From Nocardia terpenica (GTDB lineage Bacteria > Actinomycetota > Actinomycetes > Mycobacteriales > Mycobacteriaceae), in NCBI RefSeq assembly GCF_013186535.1, contig NZ_JABMCZ010000002.1, positions 310,001 through 374,000 of the forward strand: a stretch of DNA of 64,000 nt. The letters run 5' to 3'. This document shows, piece by piece, positions 16,694-24,579 of this stretch (positions within the stretch are counted from its first letter, which is position 1; each line of letters starts with the position of its first letter). The notes beneath the pieces were generated by a model that saw only the letters and a program-made list of their open reading frames with translations, searched no databases and was not told the origin of the DNA. A program made the translations under genes and the position numbers.

Positions 16694-18306
16694 GCGAGGT
16701 CCTTCCGTAGGAGTTTGCCGGTGGCGTTGCGGGGGAGTTCGTCGAGGAAGACGACGTCGCGGGGGACTTTGTAGCGGGCGAGGTTGGCTTTGACGTAGTC
16801 CTTGATTTCCTGGGCGTCGCGGGGGGAGTCGGGGCCGGGGACGACGAAGGCGCGCAGGCGTTTGCCGTAGTCGTGGTCGTCGACGCCGATGACGGCGGCT
16901 TCGAGGATGTCGGGGCGGTCGGCGAGGAGGTGTTCGACTTCCTGGGGGAAGACGTTCTCGCCGCCGGAGACGATCATCTCGTCGTCGCGGCCGTCGATGT
17001 AGAGCAGGCCGTGTTCGTCGAAGTGGCCGACGTCGCCGGAGGACATCATGCCGTCGACGGTCTCCTTGGTGCGACCGTCGGTGTAGGCGGTGAAGGAGTG
17101 GGCGTTGCGGATGAAGATGGTGCCGGTGGTGTGGGGGGTGGTGATGGGGCGGCGGTGGTCGTCGAGCAGGGTGAGGCGGATGCCGACCGGGGGGCGGCCC
17201 GCGGTGTGCGGCGCGATGCGCAGCTCCTCGGGACCGGCGACCGAGATCACGGTGCACTCGGTCGACCCGTACATGTTGTAGAGGATGTCCCCGAAGTATT
17301 CCCGGGTCCGCCGCACCAGTTCGGGCGCGATGGCCGATCCGGCGGCGACCAGCACCCGCAGCGACGATATGTCGTATTGCCTCAGCGTCTCGGGCGGCAG
17401 GTCCAGGATGCGTTGCAGCATGGTCGGCACCAGCACCAGCGAATCCGCTTGATACCGGGCGACATTCGCCAGCGTCCGCTCCGCGTCGAAGCGGCGCTGC
17501 TGGAACACCACCCGATTGCCCAGCGCCAGGCCGAGGGTGAACTGGGACAGGCCGGTGCCGTGGAACACGGGCGCGGCCATGATCATGGTTCCGTTGCGCG
17601 GCAAGGGGATTCGATCCAGGAACTGCGCGGAGGCGAACGGGCTGGTCTTCTCGCGCGGCGCGCCCTTCGGGGTGCCGGTGGTGCCGCTGGTGAGCATGAT
17701 CATGCCGCCGGGCCGCGCGGGCCGGGCCACCGGTTCCGGCAACCGCCGCGCCATCAGCGAATCCAGCGTCGGGAGCGCGGGGTCCACCCCGTCTCGCTCG
17801 TCGACCCAGGTGAGGATGCGCGGGATGTCCGCCGGGACGGCGCTGGTGAGCTCGATGAATTCGCTGTCGTGCAGCAGCGCCCGCACCTTCTCGCGGGCGG
17901 CCACGGCGGCGAGCTGCGGTTTCGCGAACCCGGTGTTCATCAGCACCGCCTGCACGCCGAGCTTGCCGGTGGCGATCAGGCTCAGCACCATGCCGCGATG
18001 ATCGCGGGCCAGCACCCCCACCACATCGCCCTGCCGCAGCCCCTGCGCGGCCAGGCCGCGGACCAGCCGGTTGGACAGCGATTCCAGCTCCGCGCAGCCG
18101 ATCTCGCCGCGTTCGTCGACGATGGCCGTCGCGCCCGGCCGGATCCGCGCGGCGTGCCTGACGACGCCCGCGAACGGGCCGAATCGGGTGACGCTCAGCG
18201 CGGACCGCAGGGCCAGGTCCGGGCGCAGCGGGTCGAACAGTCCCCGCTTGCGCATCACATTCACCCCGAGCAGCAGATCCGCGGCCCGGCCGAGGGCGGT
18301 ACCCAT
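16690..18306 (-). CDS. Long-chain acyl-CoA ligase (FadD-type)
   Basis: 538 residues from ATG 18306, which follows GAGGAGA; an in-frame upstream start at 18381 has no such site. ANL-superfamily motifs are present in order: the P-loop MLTSGTTGTPKGAP, the YGSTECTV A5 motif, SGDVGHFDEHG with GRDDEMIVSGGENVFPQEVE (A8 hinge) and the C-terminal catalytic lysine in RNATGKLLRKDL. It activates fatty acids with ATP and CoA. Mycobacterial FadD12-like proteins have this length and N-terminal region. It is transcribed alone and convergent with the hypothetical pair. Confidence 0.9.
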   Translation of the reverse strand: MGTALGRAADLLLGVNVMRKRGLFDPLRPDLALRSALSVTRFGPFAGVVRHAARIRPGATAIVDERGEIGCAELESLSNRLVRGLAAQGLRQGDVVGVLARDHRGMVLSLIATGKLGVQAVLMNTGFAKPQLAAVAAREKVRALLHDSEFIELTSAVPADIPRILTWVDERDGVDPALPTLDSLMARRLPEPVARPARPGGMIMLTSGTTGTPKGAPREKTSPFASAQFLDRIPLPRNGTMIMAAPVFHGTGLSQFTLGLALGNRVVFQQRRFDAERTLANVARYQADSLVLVPTMLQRILDLPPETLRQYDISSLRVLVAAGSAIAPELVRRTREYFGDILYNMYGSTECTVISVAGPEELRIAPHTAGRPPVGIRLTLLDDHRRPITTPHTTGTIFIRNAHSFTAYTDGRTKETVDGMMSSGDVGHFDEHGLLYIDGRDDEMIVSGGENVFPQEVEHLLADRPDILEAAVIGVDDHDYGKRLRAFVVPGPDSPRDAQEIKDYVKANLARYKVPRDVVFLDELPRNATGKLLRKDLA

Positions 18307-18482
18307 GCTGAATCTCCTCGCCGTAATCGCCGAATGTGTTACCAGACAATCGGCGCGGCGGCGGCGCAGCCATAGCAACAACTTGTCACGCCTTGTATAT
18401 TGCGCGCGAAACGCGCTTCGGGAGAATTTGGGTACGACGGAGCTCGTATTCCGTCTCGCCGAATTGATTCGAGGATTTGGCT

Positions 18483-19496
18483 TTGCGTTCTTTTCTGATC
18501 GGCCTCGGCCACGCCGGGCGCAACCTGCACCTGCGCGCGTTGCGCACGATCCGCGAGCAGGCGCGCACCGATCACCGGCTCGGCGCGCTGTTCGACGCGG
18601 CCGACCCCCTCGGCTACGACCCGATCCCGCCGCCGGACACCGACGGCCTGCTCGTGCTCGGCTCGCCGCGGGAGGCTCTGCGGCACACCGACCCTCGCGC
18701 GACGGTCGTGCACCTGTGCGCGCCGCCGACCGTGCGGCTCGACGCGGTTATCGAGCTCGCCGATCTCGGCTTCCGGCATTTCCTGGTGGAGAAACCGCTG
18801 GCCACCGATGCCGCGCAGGCGCGGGCGCTGCTGGCGCTCGCCCGGCGGCGGGACCTGGATCTCACGATCGTGGCACCCTGGCTGTCCAGCGGTGTGACGC
18901 GGCGGATCCGGGCCGCGGTGGACTCGCGCGCGCTGGGTGCGGTGCGGCGCATCGCGATCCGGCAGACCAAACCGCGGCTGGCGCGCACCGCCGCATCGGC
19001 CGCGCACACCAACGCCTTCGACGTCGAGCCGCCGCACAGCGTCGGCGTGGCGCTCGCGCTGGCCGGGGCCGCCGAGCTGACCTCGGCGTGGCTGCGCGAC
19101 ACCCCACCGATCGAGGGCAGGGTGATCGCGAATATGGGTGGGGCGGGCCTGACGCTGGCCCACGCGGGTGGTGCGGTGACCGAAATCGAATCGGATCTGA
19201 CCGCTGCGGAACGGGTTCGGCGAATCACCGTGGAATTCGAGGGTGGGGTAATGATCGGGCATTATTCGCGAGCGGCCGACGATTTACGCGGTCGGGTGGA
19301 AATGCACACCGGGTGCGGGCGCTCGTCGGAATCGTTTTCCGACGACGCGCTGCGAATCCTTGTCGAAGACACCTATCGGCGGGCCGCGGGTCTCGCCGGG
19401 CCGGTGACCGATCCGCTCGACCTGCACCGCCGGGTGGTCGAACTGCTCGACGCGGCGAAGGCGACGGCCGGGAGGGACCATCGTGTCGCGCTCTGA
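18483..19496 (+). CDS. Gfo/Idh/MocA-family NAD(P)-dependent oxidoreductase
   Basis: About 337 residues from TTG 18483, which lies 7 bases after GAGGA; a TTG 6 bases earlier is too close to that site. The Rossmann start is FLIGLGHAGRNLHLRAL and the family EKP motif is FLVEKPLATDAAQA. Such enzymes oxidise or reduce sugars, inositols and cyclitols. It opens an operon of seven genes joined by overlaps or short gaps. Its 3' end overlaps the isomerase gene by 14 bases. A second Gfo/Idh/MocA member occurs later in the same operon. Confidence 0.82.
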   Translation: MRSFLIGLGHAGRNLHLRALRTIREQARTDHRLGALFDAADPLGYDPIPPPDTDGLLVLGSPREALRHTDPRATVVHLCAPPTVRLDAVIELADLGFRHFLVEKPLATDAAQARALLALARRRDLDLTIVAPWLSSGVTRRIRAAVDSRALGAVRRIAIRQTKPRLARTAASAAHTNAFDVEPPHSVGVALALAGAAELTSAWLRDTPPIEGRVIANMGGAGLTLAHAGGAVTEIESDLTAAERVRRITVEFEGGVMIGHYSRAADDLRGRVEMHTGCGRSSESFSDDALRILVEDTYRRAAGLAGPVTDPLDLHRRVVELLDAAKATAGRDHRVAL

Positions 19497-20343
19497 CATC
19501 CCTTGTCCGCGTGCCGGAATCGGCGACGAGGCGCACGCCGCGCTGAACCGGCAGATCGAGGCGGTCACCGAGCTGGGCTGGAATCGCCTGGAGCTCCGCA
19601 GCATCGGCGGCACCGCACTGGCCGACCTGGACGACACCGCATTCGCCCGCGCCGCCATGCTGCTGGCACGCTCCGGCGTCGATGTGGTGTGCCTGGATTC
19701 CCGAATCGGCAACTGGGGCCGCCCCATAACCGCACCGTTCGCCGACGACATGGCCGAACTACGCGTGCTGTCCCTGCGGGCCGCCGCCCTCAACTGCCGC
19801 CACATCCGAATCATGTCCTACCCCAACGATGGTCTCCCCGAACGCGATTGGGCCGCCGAGGTGCTCCGCCGCATCCGCGAGCTGACGGCCCTCGCCGCCG
19901 ACCACGGCCTGATCCTGCTCCACGAGAACTGCGCAGGCTGGGCGGGCACCGACCCCCGCCGCGCCGCGGACCTCCTGCACGCCATCGACTCCCCCGCCCT
20001 ACGCCTCCTGTTCGACACCGGCAACGGCCCCGCCCACGGCTACCCCGATTTCGACTACCTCGAGACCGTGGTGGACCTGATCGACCACGTACACATCAAA
20101 GACGCCGTCCACCGCCCCGAAGGCGTGCGCTACGTCCACCCCGGCGAGGGCGAATGCCAAGTAGCCGACAGCATCCGCCTCCTACTCGACCACGGCTACA
20201 CGGGAGTGTTCTCCATCGAGCCCCACCTCACCCTCCGCCCCCACGAGGCCATGACCGAACTCACCGACATCACCGAATTCGTCGACTATGGAAGATATTT
20301 CGACGAATTCCTGTCGGCCCTGCTGCCGGAGGAGGTGTCGTGA
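19483..20343 (+). CDS. Sugar phosphate isomerase/epimerase-like TIM barrel
   Basis: 286 residues of the xylose-isomerase-like AP endonuclease 2 fold. The four metal-ligand strands are visible: Glu in LILLHENCAGW, Asp in LRLLFDTGNG, His in LIDHVHIKDAV and Glu in GVFSIEPHLTL. Family members interconvert keto and aldo sugars, 3-keto sugars or inosose derivatives. Between two Gfo/Idh/MocA dehydrogenases, a ketosugar or inosose route is a sensible guess. Start GTG 19483 overlaps the previous gene; the stop is overlapped by the next gene as GTGA. Confidence 0.85.
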   Translation: MSRSDIPCPRAGIGDEAHAALNRQIEAVTELGWNRLELRSIGGTALADLDDTAFARAAMLLARSGVDVVCLDSRIGNWGRPITAPFADDMAELRVLSLRAAALNCRHIRIMSYPNDGLPERDWAAEVLRRIRELTALAADHGLILLHENCAGWAGTDPRRAADLLHAIDSPALRLLFDTGNGPAHGYPDFDYLETVVDLIDHVHIKDAVHRPEGVRYVHPGEGECQVADSIRLLLDHGYTGVFSIEPHLTLRPHEAMTELTDITEFVDYGRYFDEFLSALLPEEVS

Positions 20344-21779
20344 CGACCAGCGGGACACCTACCGGAACGACGAGCGGGACCTCCGCCGACGTGCCTAGCC
20401 TTCCCGGAGCCGAGCAGCCCTCACCTCGTCTTCCCGGAACCGAGCGGCCCTCACCTCGTCTTCCCGGAGCCGAGCGTCAGCGAGGCGGAGGGATCTTCAC
20501 CGAGGGTGATTGCGAGCTCCTGCTCGGTCTGCTCGCGTTGCCGACCGCTGGGCCGTTGGAGGCCCCTGACGGGCCTGGACCGCGGCTGTGGGAGGCGGGG
20601 CGGATGGTGGCTGAGCATGCGGGGAGGTTCGGGTTCGAGGTGGAGCGGCATGCGCCTGCGGAGCCTGATTGTCTGCTGCGCGAGGGTGTTCCGGAGCTGG
20701 TGCGGCGGGCCGCTGCCGAGTGCCCGGACTTTCTGGAGTGTCAGCCCAGTCTGGTATTGCGGTGGGGGCCACGGGTTTCGGTGGATCGGACGCTCATGTT
20801 CAATGTGCACCTCGATACCGTTGCCGATTTGCCCGTACCCGAGGTGAACGGGACCCGGGTATCCGGTCGGGGGGCCATCGATGCGAAGGGTCCGGCGGTG
20901 GCGCTGCTGGCCGGGCTGCGGGATGCGCTCGGCCGGTGGTGTCCGGCGGAGGCCGGGATCGGTGTGCTGGTGCAGCTGGTCGCGGGCGAAGAGGGCGGGG
21001 CCATGGGCGTTTTCGGCACCAGGCCGCTGGTGGAGGCGGGATATGTGGGTCGCCTCAACGTCTTCTGCGAACCCACCGGCGGCAGGCTGTTGCCGCGCAG
21101 TACGGCCGCCATGACGGCACGGATCGGCCTGTGCGGGGACGACGCCATCGATGATCATCCCGAGGCCGGGCACAATGCGACGGTTCTGCTGGGCTACCTG
21201 GCTCATCGGCTCGCCCGGGACGAATCACGGTGGGCGGCCGGGGCGCGCGTATGCATTGCGGGAATCCACACCGGGCATCTACACAACCGCGTCTACGGGC
21301 ACGGTGAGCTGTTGATGAACATCGCGTATCGTGATATGGCGACCGGAAAGCGTGTGCGTGAATCCCTCGAGAAGTACTGTGCCGCAGCACTCTCCGACTT
21401 CACCGCCGAATTCGCCGACATCCCCGGCTACGCCCGCACCGCCGCCGACGCCCGGCACCTCGTCACCGTCGAATGGCTGAAAAGTGGCCTGCCGACCCTG
21501 AATTCCAACGATCCATGGGCCGAAGCGCTGCTCGACGGGTTGGCCCCGTGGTCGGAGGAGCCCGGATTCACCTGCGACGCAATCTGGCTGGGCGAGGTGC
21601 CCGACACCTACACGGTGGTATACGGTCCCGGCGACCTGGATGCCAATCGCGCCCATGCCGCAGGCGAATTCGCCGATCTGCGCGAGCTGTCGGATTACGC
21701 CGCGCGAATCAGCGCCCTGGTGGGCCGCTTCGCCGCCAGCCTCCCCGATTCCCGCACTCAGCCGCTAGTGAATGGATAG
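20340..21779 (+). CDS. M20-family metallohydrolase (ArgE/DapE/carboxypeptidase-like) with repeat-coded N-terminus
   Basis: 479 residues. The core has M20 metal motifs: FNVHLDTVADLP (His, Asp), GRGAIDAKGP (bridging Asp), LVAGEEGGAMG (catalytic and metal Glu) and NVFCEPTGGR. These enzymes remove amide-linked acyl or aminoacyl groups. The first 48 residues are not part of the fold: they are low-complexity, starting MTTSGTPTGTTSGT and then LPGAEQPSPRLPGTERPSPR, coded by 24- and 30-bp repeats. GTG 20340 overlaps the upstream stop; a later start is possible but I see no better site. Confidence 0.82.
   Translation: MTTSGTPTGTTSGTSADVPSLPGAEQPSPRLPGTERPSPRLPGAERQRGGGIFTEGDCELLLGLLALPTAGPLEAPDGPGPRLWEAGRMVAEHAGRFGFEVERHAPAEPDCLLREGVPELVRRAAAECPDFLECQPSLVLRWGPRVSVDRTLMFNVHLDTVADLPVPEVNGTRVSGRGAIDAKGPAVALLAGLRDALGRWCPAEAGIGVLVQLVAGEEGGAMGVFGTRPLVEAGYVGRLNVFCEPTGGRLLPRSTAAMTARIGLCGDDAIDDHPEAGHNATVLLGYLAHRLARDESRWAAGARVCIAGIHTGHLHNRVYGHGELLMNIAYRDMATGKRVRESLEKYCAAALSDFTAEFADIPGYARTAADARHLVTVEWLKSGLPTLNSNDPWAEALLDGLAPWSEEPGFTCDAIWLGEVPDTYTVVYGPGDLDANRAHAAGEFADLRELSDYAARISALVGRFAASLPDSRTQPLVNG
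20364..20476 (+). repeat. In-frame tandem repeats in the M20 gene
   Basis: Positions 20364-20387 match a 24-bp unit of the distant array at 42148-42171 at 20 of 24 bases. Then 20401-20476 holds two and a half 30-bp units beginning TTCCCGGAGCCGAGC. The reading frame stays open, so the repeats code the protein's low-complexity start. This resembles the intergenic minisatellites of the hairpin-core loci, though no core is present here. Confidence 0.7.
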
Positions 21780-21781
21780 GT

Positions 21782-22927
21782 ATGCAGATCTCCGAAGTCG
21801 ATACCGCAGGGCAGGTTCGCGTCGATCACGACGAGCTGATCGCCTTCGTCGCGCGGATCTTCACCGGCCGCGGACTGCCCGCCGACCGGGCCCGCATCGC
21901 CGCCGACGCCCTGGTGTACGGCGACGCCGCCGGGCTCGGATCGCACGGACTGGCCAATCTGAACAAGCTCTATCTGCCGCTGTTCGACGATGATCGCGTC
22001 GACCCGGCCGGTGAGCTCGCCGTGACCTCCGACCGCGGCGCCGCCGCCGTCATCGATGCCGCGGGCACGCTCGGATTGTGGACCGCCAGTGCGGTTCTCG
22101 ACAATGCCGCCGACCGCGCGCAACGCTACGGCGTGGGAGTGTGCTTCGTACGCAACGCAACCCACTTCGGCTGCGCGGGCTACCACACCCGCGAGCAGGC
22201 ACTGCGCGGCCGCATCGCCCTGCTGTCGTCGAACTGCGGCGCGCAGCGCATCGCCCGGCCGCCGGGCGGCCGCTACGCCATGCTGGGCACCAACCCGCTG
22301 AGCATTGCCGCCCCCGCCGGTGACGCCGCACCCTACGTCCTGGACATGAGCACAACCGCGGTCCCCACCGGCAAGATCCGCCAGGCCGCCCGCCGCGGCG
22401 ACCCGATCCCATCCGGCTGGCTGGTCGACGAGTCCGGCGCACCCCTCACCGACCCGACGGCCCTCGACCGCGGCGACGGGTTCCCGACCTGGCTGGGCGG
22501 CAGCCCGGAAACCGGCGCATACAAGGGTTATGGCCTGGCGCTGGCGGTAGAGGTGCTGTCGGCGTTGGTCTCCGGAGCTGCGCTCGGTCCCGCACCGGAG
22601 GCATACACGGGCTCCGGCGGACCCACCGGGCGCGACGACGACATCGGCTATTTCGCCATGGTGATCGATCCCGGTGCGGCACGCGGAGATTCGGCCATGG
22701 GACCGGCCGCGGCCGGAATGTTCGCCACGCTGCGAGCGTGCGCGCCGGTCGATCCCGCGCAGCCCGTGGGTTATCCGGGGCTGCGGGAAGACGAGAAGCT
22801 ACGAGCTGCCCGAAGTGACGGCGTAGCAATGGATTTCGCACTCTGGGACGAGGTACGCAAGGTGGCGAGTGCCGAGGGGGTCGAGCCACCGACGCTTGTG
22901 TCCGGATCGAACGAGGTGGGGGCATGA
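21782..22927 (+). CDS. LDH2/malate-type NAD(P)-dependent dehydrogenase
   Basis: 381 residues of the malate/L-lactate/ureidoglycolate dehydrogenase family, which is unrelated to Rossmann LDHs. Family signatures: DAAGLGSHGLANLNKLY, the catalytic-His loop VRNATHFGCAGYHT, MLGTNPLSIAAPAG and the C-terminal TGAYKGYGLALAVEVL. It oxidises alpha-hydroxy acids or reduces alpha-keto or imino acids. It starts 2 bases after the M20 stop and overlaps the next gene by 4 bases, so it belongs to the same pathway. Confidence 0.88.
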   Translation: MQISEVDTAGQVRVDHDELIAFVARIFTGRGLPADRARIAADALVYGDAAGLGSHGLANLNKLYLPLFDDDRVDPAGELAVTSDRGAAAVIDAAGTLGLWTASAVLDNAADRAQRYGVGVCFVRNATHFGCAGYHTREQALRGRIALLSSNCGAQRIARPPGGRYAMLGTNPLSIAAPAGDAAPYVLDMSTTAVPTGKIRQAARRGDPIPSGWLVDESGAPLTDPTALDRGDGFPTWLGGSPETGAYKGYGLALAVEVLSALVSGAALGPAPEAYTGSGGPTGRDDDIGYFAMVIDPGAARGDSAMGPAAAGMFATLRACAPVDPAQPVGYPGLREDEKLRAARSDGVAMDFALWDEVRKVASAEGVEPPTLVSGSNEVGA

Positions 22928-23850
22928 GCAAGCCACTGCGCACGGGCCTGGTCGGGCTCGGGGTTATCGCACCCTATTACATCGCGGCCTTCGAGCACGT
23001 CGAAGCGGCGGAGTTGGTTGCCGTGTGCGATCTGCGGCCCGAGCGTTTGACGCCGTTCGAAGGAAAGTTCGCCTGCTACACCGATTTTCGGGCCATGCTC
23101 GACAAGGCCGCGCTGGATGCGGTGATCGTGAATGTACCCAATGATGCGCATGCTCGGCTGTGTTCCGATGCGCTCGCGGCGAGGATTCCGGTATGTGTCG
23201 AGAAGCCGCTCGCCACCGATATCGACGATGCTCGCGAGCTGTGCTCCACGGCGCAGGCGGCGAATGTCGTGCTGTTCACCGCATTTCATCGCCGCTACAA
23301 CACCAATGTGCTCGAGCTGCGGCGGCGCGGGGCGGGGCACGGGCCGGTGCGGGCGGTGCGGACCCACTACGACGAGCTCATCGAGGAGCATGTGGGCGAT
23401 GACCGGTGGTATCTCGATATGGAGCGGTGCGGCGGCGGGTGCGTGGCCGACAACGGGCCGAATGCCATCGACGTCGTGCGAATGTTCCTGCCCGAGTTGA
23501 CCATTGCCGAGGCACGAATCGAGCGCGACGCCGCCGGGGTGGACCGTAAGGCGGATATCGTCTGCTCGGCCCCGGGCGGAGCCACCGCCCAGATCCTGCT
23601 GGACTGGTCCTATCCGCACGGCGAACGCAAGGACGTCGAGGTCGAATACGCCGACGGCACGGTACTTTCCGCCGACATGCTGGCCGGGTTCGAGGGCTTC
23701 AAGAGCTCGCTGTGGCACGAATACGTCGGCATCCTGGGCGATTTCGCGCTCGCGATCGAGAGCGGCGGCGAGTTCGGCCGCGACGGCCTGACCGCCCTGC
23801 AACTGGTGACCGACGCGTACGCCCGCACCCGAATCGGAGATCCACGATGA
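22924..23850 (+). CDS. Gfo/Idh/MocA-family NAD(P)-dependent oxidoreductase (second copy)
   Basis: 308 residues. The Rossmann start GLVGLGVIAPYYIAAFE is followed by VCDLRPERL (acid that binds ribose), VCVEKPLATDIDD (EKP) and GGGCVADNGPNAIDVVRMF, the usual catalytic Asp/His-x-x-D region here reading N-A-I-D. It is distantly related to the first dehydrogenase of the operon rather than a recent duplicate. ATG 22924 overlaps the LDH2 stop; ATGA coupling continues into the next gene. Confidence 0.87.
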   Translation: MSKPLRTGLVGLGVIAPYYIAAFEHVEAAELVAVCDLRPERLTPFEGKFACYTDFRAMLDKAALDAVIVNVPNDAHARLCSDALAARIPVCVEKPLATDIDDARELCSTAQAANVVLFTAFHRRYNTNVLELRRRGAGHGPVRAVRTHYDELIEEHVGDDRWYLDMERCGGGCVADNGPNAIDVVRMFLPELTIAEARIERDAAGVDRKADIVCSAPGGATAQILLDWSYPHGERKDVEVEYADGTVLSADMLAGFEGFKSSLWHEYVGILGDFALAIESGGEFGRDGLTALQLVTDAYARTRIGDPR

Positions 23851-24272
23851 ATCCACACGAGGACGGCGCGAAGTTCGCCGTCGCAGGCTCCATCGTCAAG
23901 GTCCTGCGCCACCGCCGCGACGACCGCGGAATGTCGGTGTCGGAGTTCGCAAGCCGCTGCGTAGGCCGCGGCGAAGTCCACGAATTGGTAACCACCGACC
24001 ACACCGACAACGCCACCGGCGCCCCCATAGACCGAGTAGGCTTCCTCGGCTTCGCCGAAATCACCGCCCCCGGCGTCATAGACCGCGGCGACGAAGTCCA
24101 CATAGACGGCATCCGAATAGGCACCGTCCTAGGCTTCGACAGCTGCCACTACCCCAACCACTACAACATCCTCATCCACACCCCCCACCCCCTCACAGGC
24201 ACAACCATCGGCCTCCGCCCCGGCTCCTCCATAACCTTCGCCCAACAGGACTCCACATGGACCCTCCGATGA
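23847..24272 (+). CDS. Conserved hypothetical protein of the sugar-type operon
   Basis: 141 residues, soluble, ending in a beta-rich half (GDEVHIDGIRIGTVLGFD, HYPNHYNILIHT, TIGLRPGSSITF). The Cys-His pattern FDSCHYPNHYNI may bind a ligand. I do not recognise the family with certainty. It is coupled to the dehydrogenase by an ATGA overlap, so a role in the same pathway, perhaps as a small binding or cyclase-like enzyme, is inferred from position only. Third codon positions in its second half are unusually rich in C/A. Confidence 0.65.
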   Translation: MNPHEDGAKFAVAGSIVKVLRHRRDDRGMSVSEFASRCVGRGEVHELVTTDHTDNATGAPIDRVGFLGFAEITAPGVIDRGDEVHIDGIRIGTVLGFDSCHYPNHYNILIHTPHPLTGTTIGLRPGSSITFAQQDSTWTLR

Positions 24273-24319
24273 CCGGCCCGCACAAAGGCGTTGTGATGTC
24301 GCCCCGTCATCCCGACACA

Positions 24320-24551
24320 CTCAACCCTGTGATCCCTGGCCCGCTCAATCCTGTCATCCCCGGCACGCTCAACCCTGTCATCCCCGGCACGCTCAACCCT
24401 GTCATCCCCAGCACGCTCAACCCTGTCATCCCCAGCACGCTCAACCCTGTCATCCCCAGCACGCTCAACCCTGTGATCCCGGCGCGCTTTTGGCCGGGAT
24501 CCATCGTAACCTTCTGCGCATCAGTAGATTCCGGCCAAAAGCACGCCGGAA
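24320..24551. repeat. Composite hairpin-core repeat locus 2
   Basis: Six 24-bp units (CTCAACCCTGTCATCC then CCGGCACG, with small variation) run 24320-24463, a seventh merging into a core at 24477-24499 (minus orientation; loop GCGCTTTTG). A second core in plus orientation lies at 24529-24551. There the stem is TTCCGGC with GCCGGAA: both members of one base pair differ from all other copies, so pairing is kept. The locus sits inside the operon, between the hypothetical gene and the transporter gene. Confidence 0.9.
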
Positions 24552-24579
24552 TCACGACGGCCGATGGCGACATCGCGTC

